Shown here: in pieces, positions 7,481 through 16,147 of the stretch | How positions within the stretch are numbered: position 1 is the stretch's first letter | How the letters are laid out: each line of letters starts with the position of its first letter | Notes under the pieces: generated by a model | Databases searched by the model: none | Told to the model about the DNA's origin: nothing | The model's input: the letters and a program-made list of their open reading frames with translations, nothing else | DNA from: CAZPWQ01 sp964590495 | GTDB lineage: Bacteria; Bacteroidota; Rhodothermia; Balneolales; Balneolaceae | Direction of reading: 5' to 3' | Assembly (NCBI GenBank): GCA_964590495.1 | Contig: CAZPWQ010000036.1 | Location: forward strand, 1 to 29,662 | DNA length: 29,662 nt | Made by a program: the position numbers and the translations under genes

Positions 7481-10400
7481 ATGGTATTGGTATCTAAATT
7501 CGTATATATGTGGTTATTACTCCTATTTAGTTTTATCCAGTTTACAGCAGAGACTGATAGCAGTTTCACTGAGCTATCTAAAACTCAGGCTGAATACTAC
7601 CTTACTAATATCCATGAAAAAGAACATCTTGATGAAAACCTGTTACTCTTCACCATATTAAACAGTGAAAATCCTGATGTATCAATACATATAAATGAAT
7701 ATATCAGGGAGCGGCAGTGGAATGATGCACTTATAAACAGTGTCAAAAAACAGGAAGGCAGTTATAAAGACCGGTTATCCGGATTGGTATTCCGGACCGG
7801 TTCTTCTGATCTTTTAGTCGCCCTGCTGTTGGAAGAGGAAAACAGTGTCCAACGAAGAACAATAAAGCGTGAATATGAATCCAGGTTTTCCTATCCCGAA
7901 TCCTCTGAAGTTGATTATGAGAGACTGGCAAAAGCAATTGTCGATGAACAGACTGTTCAAAAGGAGATACTTCCCAATGACCGGTATCACCTGGCTCATT
8001 TTTTAACTCTATACAGCTCCCTGAGTTCTGACTTATTCAATGAAGAGTATTTGATCGAGCTAAAGGAAAATTTGGAGGCCAGATCATCAGCAGAATCAGG
8101 GTATATTAATACTTTACGTCAAAATACCTATTTTAGAATCTTATACATTCTTGACAGATATTCTGAAATTAACGAATTATACAATTTTCTTATTCAGGAT
8201 GACTTGTTTCCTGTTTCATCACTGAAGCTAAAAATTTACCGATACATGGAATATTCCATGTATCGACTGGGTTATTTTGATCGCAGTCTTAAAATAGTCC
8301 GTGAATTTGCCCTGCCTTTATCAAGCAAATTTAGTAATAAATCCGAAGTGCTTGGGATAAAATTATTTCAGGGAATTTATTATTATAAAATTGGAAAAAT
8401 ACAAGAAGCTGCAGATACTTATGAAGTAATACTTGCTGAAGCTGATGAGAATAATATAGGTGTAAATCGTACGGCTCTTTATAATAATTTAGGCGTTGCT
8501 TATTGGAAGCTTGGTAGGTTTGATAAATATTTGGATCTTCAATTTAAAGCACTCGAAAGTACTAAATTAGAACAGAACTATTCCTATCAATTAGATTTCT
8601 ACAAAAATCTATTTATATATCATCGTTCTATAAATGATCAGCATTCTGCACTTTTTTATCTAAATAAAGCCCAGGAGATAGCAAGAGAGTATGGTGATAA
8701 AAAAGATTTAGCAAAAATATATATATCCCTCGGTACTTTTTTTAGAGAGTTTGAGCAAGATTTTGAACAAGCACAGAGTCATTTCTCCAGGGCTGAAGAA
8801 TATATAGATCCTGAAAATGATTTCATTTTATATATTAGCATTTTGTATGAAAGAGCTAAATTATGGGAACAACATGGTGAGCTTCATAAAGCCTTAAATG
8901 CTTTTTACACGATGTCAACTCTAAGTAAGGGCAAAAATGAATACAGATATATTCTTTCCCTTATGAATCAAGCTAATATTTATGTGAAGCTAAATAATTT
9001 AGATAAAGCTGGTGGTTTGATTTCGCAACTAAATTCTAATGATTTAGATCAACTCGATTTCAATGACATCACAAAAGCCAAAACTATAGAAGCTGACTAT
9101 CTAACTAAAACCGGCAACCCTGATGAGGCTCTTTCCATTATGAAACCAGTTCTCGAGCAGGTGATGGAGCGTGCACGTAATAGTGCGGATATACAGACAG
9201 GGTATTGGAACGTAGAGCCGGAGTTTCTCGAGGCTTTTGATTTGGTTGTTAATATTCTTATTGAAAATAACCGCAATGAGGAAGCGGTGGAAACACTGGA
9301 CCGGCTGAAGACGATCAATGACGCCGCCCTGTACCAGAGCCCGCTGGTAAGAGCCCGTACATTGGACGAATCGGAATTGACCCGTTATAAGCAGATTACC
9401 GATCAGCTTGACGGACTCAGAAAAAAATTACTGACTGCTTCCGACAGCAACCGGTTTAACATACAACAGACGATCGAACAGCTGAAGCTTAAAAAGCGGC
9501 AGTACGACAAAAGATTTACAAAATATGCCGACCAGGAGCCGATAAGTGTACGCAACGTGCAAAACCGGTTATCCGCCCGGGATCTTGTACTTCATATCAC
9601 CGAGCTCAAAGATCAATATTATATTGCCGAAATTACGCGGTCGGGCGTTTCATTTCGAACAGTCACACTGGATGATTCGCTCCGGAAACACCTTGCCAAT
9701 GCAACATTACAGGTAGCAACTCATGAAACCAATCTGGATACACTGTATTCTATTACAAAGCTTTTAAAACTGGACAGCCTGCCGGGCCGGTTCGAGAACA
9801 TTACGGTTATTCCCGATACGTATCTTTATCAGTTTCCGATCGATATCCTGCCGTCTGAACAGCCGCAGCATAGTTATAGTTACGGAAGTACTTCTTACCT
9901 GATAGAAAAGTACAATATTAACTATCTGACCTCTTTGAATGACTTCAGAAGGGACAATCCGGATGCAAACTCTGCCCGTCAACACCGGTGGAGTTATCTG
10001 GGATACGGGGTGTCAAACTTTGACAATCATTCACTCGTACCGCTGCCTTTTGCCGGAACTGAAATCAGGAATATAGCAAGCCAGCTTACAGAATTTACGG
10101 ATAACCATACTTTTATTAATGAAGCCTCTTCCAAGAAAGCATTTACCTCGTCTGCACCCCAGGGACGAATTCTGCACCTGGCGACCCACAGTGAGATCTC
10201 AGAACAGGATCCGTTGTTCTCTACGATATATATGAACGAAGAAGAGACCGAGAATCCGGATGATGATTTCTCTGCCCAGATATTTGCCTATGAACTGTTC
10301 GAATTGAATCTGGATAATGATATGATCATGCTTAATTCCTGTGAATCAGGATCGGGTTCCTATATACAAGGGACCGGAATTATGGGCATCAGTCGCGCCT

Positions 10401-10738
10401 TACGCTATGCCGGTGCTAACTCGCTCGTACTAAATCTCTGGTCGGTCAATGATATGATGGCTTCCGAGTTCGCAGTTCATTTCTACAGCGAATTAAACAA
10501 GGGTAAGAGCAAACCGGAGGCTTTACGCGATACGAAACGTTATTTTTTAAGAACCAAGAATGCCAGTCCACACTACTGGGGGCCCTATATGCTTCTGGGA
10601 AATACCGAACCAATTGTAGAGCCGTATAAAAATACAAACCTGATAGTGGCAGGAACTTTTATGCTGTATTTTATAATTCTTTCAGGACTCTCCCTGTGGG
10701 TAAACAGAAAAAGGAATAGGAAAGGGCATAGCACATAA
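7481..10738 (+). CDS. TPR-CHAT caspase-like protease, exported and membrane-anchored
   Basis: About 1085 residues. The N-terminus (MVLVSKFVYMWLLLLFSFIQFTA) is a signal peptide; I chose the ATG at 7481 over a TTG two codons earlier. TPR-like helices fill roughly residues 250-560, a coiled linker follows, and the CHAT domain occupies about 690-1050. Counting from 7475, the catalytic His is at 905 (LHLATHSE) and the catalytic Cys at 956 (LNSCESGSG), both intact, so it should be an active cysteine protease of the caspase/separase clan. A C-terminal membrane helix (about 1056-1076) is followed by a short basic tail. This places TPR and CHAT outside the cytoplasm. The first half is very AT-rich while the CHAT half is GC-rich, with a sharp change near 9110. 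The last codons and the stop lie in an intergenic repeat. It is co-directional with three lipoprotein genes. Confidence 0.9.
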   Translation: MVLVSKFVYMWLLLLFSFIQFTAETDSSFTELSKTQAEYYLTNIHEKEHLDENLLLFTILNSENPDVSIHINEYIRERQWNDALINSVKKQEGSYKDRLSGLVFRTGSSDLLVALLLEEENSVQRRTIKREYESRFSYPESSEVDYERLAKAIVDEQTVQKEILPNDRYHLAHFLTLYSSLSSDLFNEEYLIELKENLEARSSAESGYINTLRQNTYFRILYILDRYSEINELYNFLIQDDLFPVSSLKLKIYRYMEYSMYRLGYFDRSLKIVREFALPLSSKFSNKSEVLGIKLFQGIYYYKIGKIQEAADTYEVILAEADENNIGVNRTALYNNLGVAYWKLGRFDKYLDLQFKALESTKLEQNYSYQLDFYKNLFIYHRSINDQHSALFYLNKAQEIAREYGDKKDLAKIYISLGTFFREFEQDFEQAQSHFSRAEEYIDPENDFILYISILYERAKLWEQHGELHKALNAFYTMSTLSKGKNEYRYILSLMNQANIYVKLNNLDKAGGLISQLNSNDLDQLDFNDITKAKTIEADYLTKTGNPDEALSIMKPVLEQVMERARNSADIQTGYWNVEPEFLEAFDLVVNILIENNRNEEAVETLDRLKTINDAALYQSPLVRARTLDESELTRYKQITDQLDGLRKKLLTASDSNRFNIQQTIEQLKLKKRQYDKRFTKYADQEPISVRNVQNRLSARDLVLHITELKDQYYIAEITRSGVSFRTVTLDDSLRKHLANATLQVATHETNLDTLYSITKLLKLDSLPGRFENITVIPDTYLYQFPIDILPSEQPQHSYSYGSTSYLIEKYNINYLTSLNDFRRDNPDANSARQHRWSYLGYGVSNFDNHSLVPLPFAGTEIRNIASQLTEFTDNHTFINEASSKKAFTSSAPQGRILHLATHSEISEQDPLFSTIYMNEEETENPDDDFSAQIFAYELFELNLDNDMIMLNSCESGSGSYIQGTGIMGISRALRYAGANSLVLNLWSVNDMMASEFAVHFYSELNKGKSKPEALRDTKRYFLRTKNASPHYWGPYMLLGNTEPIVEPYKNTNLIVAGTFMLYFIILSGLSLWVNRKRNRKGHST

Positions 10739-10805
10739 GGCATGGAGCATAAGGGCTGGAAAATGCTGTTTTTCACTATGGCCCATGCGCTTTGCCCTTT
10801 GCCTC
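10724..10805. repeat. Inverted repeat of GGGCATA / GCATAAGG words
   Basis: The left arm at 10724-10756 (GGGCATAGCACATAAGGCA and on to GCATAAGGGC) faces the right arm at 10781-10803 (GCCCATGCGCTTTGCCCTTTGCC). The words within the arm are themselves near-repeats. The element starts inside the CHAT gene: the final codons (GHST) and the TAA belong to it. It lies between convergent genes and could act as a bidirectional transcription end, but no T tract is present. Confidence 0.65.
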
Positions 10806-10834
10806 ACAGTAAAATGCAGGCTAATCTAATTTAA

Positions 10835-11569
10835 TTATTGGGAAAGTGCTTTCAGGTAACTCTGTGTAACGCGGCGGTAAGCTCCGTCAAGCTCGTAAGC
10901 CTTTTCAATATAGTTGCGTGCCTCAGCGAGATGATCAAGTTGAAAATAAGCATTCCCGATGTACCAGTAAGCTTTCTCAAGAATGAGTACTTCGATAGCA
11001 TCCTTACGTTCGATCACTCTATCAAAATGAACAATGGACTCTTCAAATTTCCCCTGGTTATATAACAGAGATCCTATATTCAGACTCAGTGTAGAAATCC
11101 ATTCCGGGTCTGAAGCCGTGGATAACTCCTCTTTAAGAAAAGCAATGGCTTCGTCAATTTGGCCGGTATTCGCCAAGGTAATTGCTTTTTGAATAACATC
11201 AGACTGAGTACCGGAAGATATAGCTCCTTCACCGGATCGATAATAATCGAGTTCAATAGTCTGAATTGGCTGCAGCTGAGAATTCGAATCGATATTCGTA
11301 ACAGTAAATATGCTCATCACAGCAATAAGTAAGATTGCTACTGCAGCAGCTGCATAATATCTATATCTCTTTCGCTTCTCAGCCTGTTTTTGCTCACGAC
11401 GTTTTTTGATAACAGATTTTAAATTGGCCACACTTTTCAAATAATCGAGATGATAGCCATCCCGAATTAATTCAGTCCATAGCTCATCAACTTCCTGAGG
11501 AGAAAGTTGACCATTAACATACTGATCTATTTTTGTCTCCAGCTCTTTTTTGTTATAGCTCTCAATCAT
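10835..11569 (-). CDS. Anti-sigma-like membrane protein with TPR tail
   Basis: The 244-residue protein has a cytoplasmic N-terminal helical part (residues 1-66, with ETKIDQYVNGQLSPQEVDELW typical of Bacteroidota anti-sigma-like domains), a basic stop-transfer stretch, one membrane helix at about 72-92, and an exported C-terminal part with TPR-like repeats at about 125-240 (IDEAIAFLKEEL, then GKFEESIVHFDRVI, then LAEARNYIEKAYELD). No zinc-binding His/Cys motif is seen. It most likely holds the sigma factor of 5356-5925 at the membrane and senses something outside through its TPR tail. A promoter-like block matching the one ahead of the lipoproteins lies about 220 bases upstream. It could instead be a generic TPR membrane protein; the shared promoter and position favour the anti-sigma reading. 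Confidence 0.72.
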   Translation of the reverse strand: MIESYNKKELETKIDQYVNGQLSPQEVDELWTELIRDGYHLDYLKSVANLKSVIKKRREQKQAEKRKRYRYYAAAAVAILLIAVMSIFTVTNIDSNSQLQPIQTIELDYYRSGEGAISSGTQSDVIQKAITLANTGQIDEAIAFLKEELSTASDPEWISTLSLNIGSLLYNQGKFEESIVHFDRVIERKDAIEVLILEKAYWYIGNAYFQLDHLAEARNYIEKAYELDGAYRRVTQSYLKALSQ

Positions 11570-11786
11570 TATTAATACACCTCTACGTGTTTAAATTGCT
11601 GCAAAGTGAATAAAGACCTAAGAAAGTGTCTGTCCATTCAATTTGCATCTGGTTAGTACCTCTCAATAAAATTGGATCTCTTTTTTGAGAAATTTTAATT
11701 GTCTGCAAACGTACTTTGCAGATTTTAAGGCCTAAAATCGACCTTTTACCCCAAAAAGAGCCTGGGATTTATCCCCCCAAGCTTAC

Positions 11787-11824
11787 TAACAAGAGTAACC
11801 AGCAACACAATTGTTACAAAAAAA
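11787..11824 (-). promoter_or_regulatory. Probable ECF-type promoter of the anti-sigma-like gene
   Basis: On the minus strand, seven T residues (11824-11818) run into GTAACAA (11817-11811), a 13-base spacer, then TACTCTTGT (11797-11789) and TA. It matches the block at 6521-6556 in both boxes and in spacing, while the spacer itself differs. The predicted transcript start is about 210 bases before the ATG at 11569, leaving a long leader. Confidence 0.68.
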
Positions 11825-11825
11825 C

Positions 11826-12277
11826 TTTTATTTTTATCTTTTAATATAATTTGAATGCCTAATACGCTCTATAAGAGGCTTTTTTAAGTAAAACATTAAA
11901 AATATCTAATGTAAGGGATTTAAAAATAACAACCTGCAGTATTTACACAAACATTAATATTTTTGAGAAAATGATGGATTTATGGATGTTATGGCTTAAC
12001 CCTCTGCGAAGAAAATCCATTTTCCACTGAAGTGTTTAGAGCTAAGTAAATTTTTTAAAAGGATTCTTCAAAAGTTTTTCCTCAAAGATAATGAATTGTT
12101 CTCATTGTATTTCCAGGCGATGTCTTCCTTAAAAGATTGTTAAACCGGCGCTGAGCTGGATTTATTTAATTATATATAGCTGTTTATATTTTATATTAGC
12201 ATAGTAAAATATGCAGAGCCGGTAGTTTTGTTATTGTAAGGATAATTTTCTTTTAATGTTTTTAACAGACTAAGCAC
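11826..12277. other. AT-rich non-coding gap
   Basis: This gap separates the sigma/CHAT locus from the TlpA-GH3 pair. It is AT-rich, has no credible frame and no recognised RNA. The promoter of the thioredoxin lipoprotein gene should be in its last 150 bases, but no consensus is convincing. Nothing else is seen. Confidence 0.5.
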
Positions 12278-13723
12278 ATGGTCAGCCGTCAGATACTTTT
12301 AATTTTATTTTCTATCATCTTCGCTCTTGGTTGTGATAGTCAAACTGAAACTGCCGTTAAAGGCAATATAGACTATATCGGGTCAGCTGATATTTACTTC
12401 GAAAAACAGCCTCTTCACTATAAGTATTCTGAAAAAAATCATTTCCAGGTTTCGCCATCGGACGAGGGGAGTTTTAATCTGACAATACCAGTAGATTCTA
12501 CTCAGATTGTAAAACTGTACATCAACGACATCTCCTACCCTCTTGTAGCTGTACCGGGTCGTACGCTGGAAATAAACATTCCCAGAGCCCATTTCCCCGA
12601 TTCAGTTTCCGTAACAGGATATCCGGAAAATTGGGATGAAGTTTACTCCACATATCTAAAACAGGAAAACCGGCTGCAGGAAAAAATTTCTGAAATGTTA
12701 CCCGCTTTCAGGGCAGCGGAACCAAACAACCTGCTTGAGTTATATGAACAGAGAATTGAACTTTCAAAGAAATATTTAAAAGACACTCCTCTCGACGTTT
12801 ACTATCATCGCGCTGTGGGAGAATATCTTGTGAAAAGGCTCCAGGATATTCGATACAGGAGGAGTCAACCTGGTTTCAACCCTGAAGATGAACGACAAAA
12901 AGTTATTCAGGAAGCAAAAGAATTCGATTTCTTTTCATTTGAGTCTTTGCACGCACAACGGGCAGGAATTCGAGATTTTACACATGATTTTGCCAATACA
13001 TTTGGCGTTGAACAACGCCTGGAAGCGGAGTATGGCAAGGATTTAATGCCGTATGATGTAAAACGGCTGGGTTATGAAACCCTGGATTCTGCCCGCGTAT
13101 CCGTTTTGGATCATATAAACGACAGACAAGCCAAAGCATATTCTAAAATACACCTTATTGCTGAACGTATCGGTGAAATGCCGCTGGATACAGCAACTCC
13201 AGGTTATAAAGCTTTTCTCGATGAATATGGTGACTTTCCGGAATACGTCGATTTTCTAAAAACCTTTTATGAGCAGAGAAAACGTGTTTCGCCGGGACAA
13301 CCGGCCGTACCCTTTGCTATAGTGGATAAAGAAGAACAAATAGTAAAGATGGAGGATTTTCGCGACAAATATGTACTGCTGGATTTCTGGGCCAGCTGGT
13401 GTATTCCCTGCCTCGATGAATTTCCCCACATGAAGGAATTATATAACAAATATTCCCGCGAACAGTTTGAAATCGTAGCTATATCCATTGGTGAAGACAG
13501 CCTGCGATGGCGTCAGTCACTTCAGCATTTCAGTAATCCATGGCCACAGTTGTATGCGGGAAATGGTTTTCAACAGGAAACCTTCACTGCTTACCGCGGA
13601 GGTGGAATTCCATTTTATATCCTTATCAATCCTGAAGGAAATATTGAGCGCTATAATGATATTCGCCCATCCTTTAATCTTGATAGTGTTCTTGACAGCC
13701 TTATTAATCATCAAAGCCTGTAA
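12278..13723 (+). CDS. TlpA-like thioredoxin-fold lipoprotein
   Basis: The 481-residue protein starts with a signal peptide and a lipobox (FALGC, Cys19). The N-terminal third is a beta-rich region of the type found before Bacteroidota TlpA domains, the middle is a helical region (about 110-330), and the C-terminal thioredoxin fold begins near 340. The redox motif WCIPC is intact with Cys375 and Cys378, in the sequence FWASWCIPC, and the cis-proline loop is GGGIPFYILINPEG. It should carry out thiol-disulfide exchange in the periplasm. The next gene, a glycoside hydrolase, starts 15 bases after its stop, so the two are co-transcribed. The specific partner of the thioredoxin is not indicated. 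Confidence 0.88.
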   Translation: MVSRQILLILFSIIFALGCDSQTETAVKGNIDYIGSADIYFEKQPLHYKYSEKNHFQVSPSDEGSFNLTIPVDSTQIVKLYINDISYPLVAVPGRTLEINIPRAHFPDSVSVTGYPENWDEVYSTYLKQENRLQEKISEMLPAFRAAEPNNLLELYEQRIELSKKYLKDTPLDVYYHRAVGEYLVKRLQDIRYRRSQPGFNPEDERQKVIQEAKEFDFFSFESLHAQRAGIRDFTHDFANTFGVEQRLEAEYGKDLMPYDVKRLGYETLDSARVSVLDHINDRQAKAYSKIHLIAERIGEMPLDTATPGYKAFLDEYGDFPEYVDFLKTFYEQRKRVSPGQPAVPFAIVDKEEQIVKMEDFRDKYVLLDFWASWCIPCLDEFPHMKELYNKYSREQFEIVAISIGEDSLRWRQSLQHFSNPWPQLYAGNGFQQETFTAYRGGGIPFYILINPEGNIERYNDIRPSFNLDSVLDSLINHQSL

Positions 13724-13738
13724 ATTAATACTCACCCA

Positions 13739-14854
13739 TTGAAACTCTTCGTTCCTTTTTTTTCATTTTTCCTGACCTTTACAGCTTTTACCTCATGTGC
13801 CCAAACAGTCAACGAATCGATTACACTGGACCAAAAAATCGGCCAAATGCTGAAAATTGGTTTTCGGGGAATGCAGGTTTCCGATACCAGTCATATTGTT
13901 CGCGACATCAGGGACTATCATCTGGGAGGAGTAGTTCTTTTTGATTATGATGTACCAACAGGTAAACCGGTACGTAACATAGAATCGCCTGAGCAGGTAA
14001 AAAATCTAATAAATGAACTTCAAGATCTGGCTGACATCCCCCTGATAATAGCTATCGATCAGGAAGGCGGAAGAGTTGCTCGCCTGAAACCTAAACATGG
14101 ATTCCCGGAAACCGTATCGGTACAATATCTCGGAACAGCAGATCAGGAGGATAGTACCCGGCATCACAGCCGCCGGATTGCACGGACTCTGCAGGAACTT
14201 GGTATAAATGTGAACCTTGCACCCGTGATTGATGTAAATCTGAACCCTGAAAATCCGGTAATCGGCGGGATTGAACGCAGTTTTTCGTCTGATCCTGAAT
14301 CTGTGGTCAAACATGCTTCAATTTATATTAAAGCGATGCATGAATACCATATTTTGACAGTCCTGAAACATTTTCCCGGTCATGGCAGCTCTATGGAGGA
14401 TTCTCATCTCGGAATTGTAGACGTTACCGATCATTGGTCGGAACAAGAGCTTGTCCCCTACCGGCGGCTGATTAATTCCGATCACGCAGATATGATTATG
14501 ACAGCTCATATATTTAATGCACGGCTCGATTCGGTTTATCCGGCTACGTTATCAAAACCTGTAATCACCGGCATCCTGAGAGACAGCCTCGGTTTTGAAG
14601 GGGTAGTAATGTCTGATGATATGATGATGGGAGCCATCCGCAAACATTACGGACTGGAAACCGCTATAAAGCAGGCACTGATTGCCGGAGTTGACATTCT
14701 GTCATTCGCCAATAATTCGGTCTATGATAAAGAAATTGTACCCAAAGCTCATAAAATTATTAAAAAACTGATTGAGGAAGGCTTTATCAGCCGGGAACAA
14801 ATTGATCAATCATACCGGCGCATTAAGGCCATGAAAGAACGATTTAAGAATTGA
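13739..14854 (+). CDS. Family 3 glycoside hydrolase, beta-N-acetylhexosaminidase (NagZ-like)
   Basis: At 371 residues it matches single-domain NagZ-type enzymes, which remove N-acetylglucosamine from muropeptides or chitin-like sugars. Motifs are IAIDQEGGRVARL near 104-116, KHFPGHG at 210-216 with the catalytic His loop, and MSDDMMMG at 291-298 holding the nucleophile Asp. The start codon is TTG at 13739, followed by a signal peptide ending FTSCAQ, so the mature enzyme is outside the cytoplasm, possibly lipid-linked at Cys20, unlike the cytoplasmic NagZ of enteric bacteria. It follows the thioredoxin lipoprotein by 15 bases. Cell-wall turnover or scavenging at the envelope is the likely role. 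Confidence 0.9.
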   Translation: MKLFVPFFSFFLTFTAFTSCAQTVNESITLDQKIGQMLKIGFRGMQVSDTSHIVRDIRDYHLGGVVLFDYDVPTGKPVRNIESPEQVKNLINELQDLADIPLIIAIDQEGGRVARLKPKHGFPETVSVQYLGTADQEDSTRHHSRRIARTLQELGINVNLAPVIDVNLNPENPVIGGIERSFSSDPESVVKHASIYIKAMHEYHILTVLKHFPGHGSSMEDSHLGIVDVTDHWSEQELVPYRRLINSDHADMIMTAHIFNARLDSVYPATLSKPVITGILRDSLGFEGVVMSDDMMMGAIRKHYGLETAIKQALIAGVDILSFANNSVYDKEIVPKAHKIIKKLIEEGFISREQIDQSYRRIKAMKERFKN

Positions 14855-14859
14855 ATAAA

Positions 14860-15137
14860 AGGAGAAAGGGAGGCCGGAAAACCCTCTGTGAAACTTTGTG
14901 CTCCCTTGTGTCACTCTGTGTAACAGCTTGCGGCTTAACATTAATCTGATCACTTTTCTTTAACCAGCCACACTAAGCCTGATCTTGTATGTTTTATGCT
15001 TCCGCGGTTATATCTCAAAGTTACACGGAGGAGCACAAAGGACCACAAAGAAAGAAACATTCTCAGCCGTATTATAGATTAACTTTTCTTCAGAAATTCG
15101 TTTTTCCCGTCTCCTTCCCTCCCTTCCTCCAGTCTCC
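14860..15137. repeat. Composite intergenic repeat region
   Basis: Two repeat families are nested here. The CACAAAG-word family gives CTTTGTG..CTCTGTGTAACAG at 14894-14926 and GTTACACGGAGGAGCACAAAG at 15020-15040, arms of an inverted repeat also seen at 511-602. Outside them, GGAGAAAGGGAGGCCGG (14861-14877) faces a pyrimidine-rich run with CCCGTCTCC and TTCCTCC at about 15107-15137. It lies between the ends of two convergent genes and encodes nothing. Confidence 0.65.
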
Positions 15138-15141
15138 ATAA

Positions 15142-16059
15142 TTATGATTTCTCATCGATCCGTCTATACCATTCATGGGTGAGTGTGGCATTCCAATAAA
15201 CCCGAATTTTCCCGCCGAAGCGGCTTGTAAAAACCTGTGTGAAGATAGCTCCAATTAGGATTACAAACACGTTATAGTACACCCAGATCAGAAATATGAC
15301 AAACGATCCCGCCGCCTGGTAAGCCTGTTGCAAATTAGAAGACATTAAATACCAGTCGATCAGTGTTTTACCTGCAATAACCAAAACCGTAGTAACGGCT
15401 GCACCAACGGCGATATCACGCCACCGTACATTTACATCGGGCATGACTTTAAAAAGTACAGCAAGGAATGAAAATGCAAAGATTACATTCAATGTGCTGC
15501 TTAAATATTGAAAGAAAAGCAGTTGCTGCGAACCAAGCACCGGAATTAATAGATCACTCATCCCATAAAGAATACTTTCCGACGCCAAACCCAGAATGAA
15601 TAACAGACTCAGGAGACCGATAAACAGAAGCGAAATAAGCCGGTCCCAGAAAAATTGCCAAATACTGCTGATCTTCGGATCTCGTATGCCCCAGATGACA
15701 TTGAGTGATTGTTTGATTTGAGCAAGCAACGTAGTTGCTCCAAACAGAAGCATAAAAATGGCGATGATGGATGAAATCAAGCCGGTGCTGTCTCTGGAAG
15801 AAGCCTTTACAATCGATTGTATCGTTTTGGCAACTTCAGCTCCGGTCATCATTTCAACAGTATCCTGGATCTCCGCCTGACCTGAACTGCTGCCCCAGAT
15901 AAATCCCACCAGCCAAAGAAGTATAATGAGCAAAGGTGCTGTTGAGAAAATCGCATAAAATGCGATAGCAGCACTGTGTAACGCGATGTCAATTTCACCC
16001 GTCCGGTTGTAAGTTTCCCGGATCAGTTCCCAGGTGTTTTTTATTATTTTCATATTCAT
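15142..16059 (-). CDS. YihY/BrkB family inner-membrane protein
   Basis: The 305-residue protein has six hydrophobic segments and the YihY/BrkB signature: a conserved N-terminal DIALHSAAIAFYAIFSTAPLLI segment, the FGATTLLAQIKQSLNVIW stretch around 105-122, and the late WYLMSSNLQQAYQAAGSFVIFLIWVYY region around 232-258. The family was once called RNase BN, but its members are membrane proteins of uncertain transport function. The ATG at 16059 is used; another ATG lies two codons later. It is transcribed towards the GH3 gene and is divergent from a DinB-like gene; no functional link is evident. Confidence 0.9.
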   Translation of the reverse strand: MNMKIIKNTWELIRETYNRTGEIDIALHSAAIAFYAIFSTAPLLIILLWLVGFIWGSSSGQAEIQDTVEMMTGAEVAKTIQSIVKASSRDSTGLISSIIAIFMLLFGATTLLAQIKQSLNVIWGIRDPKISSIWQFFWDRLISLLFIGLLSLLFILGLASESILYGMSDLLIPVLGSQQLLFFQYLSSTLNVIFAFSFLAVLFKVMPDVNVRWRDIAVGAAVTTVLVIAGKTLIDWYLMSSNLQQAYQAAGSFVIFLIWVYYNVFVILIGAIFTQVFTSRFGGKIRVYWNATLTHEWYRRIDEKS

Positions 16060-16147
16060 CTTCTGCTTTTGATGTTGCTTCGACTTACATTCAGAATTAT
16101 TAAAACGATTATCAATGTACGGTTAATTTGAACATTCTTTTTAAACC

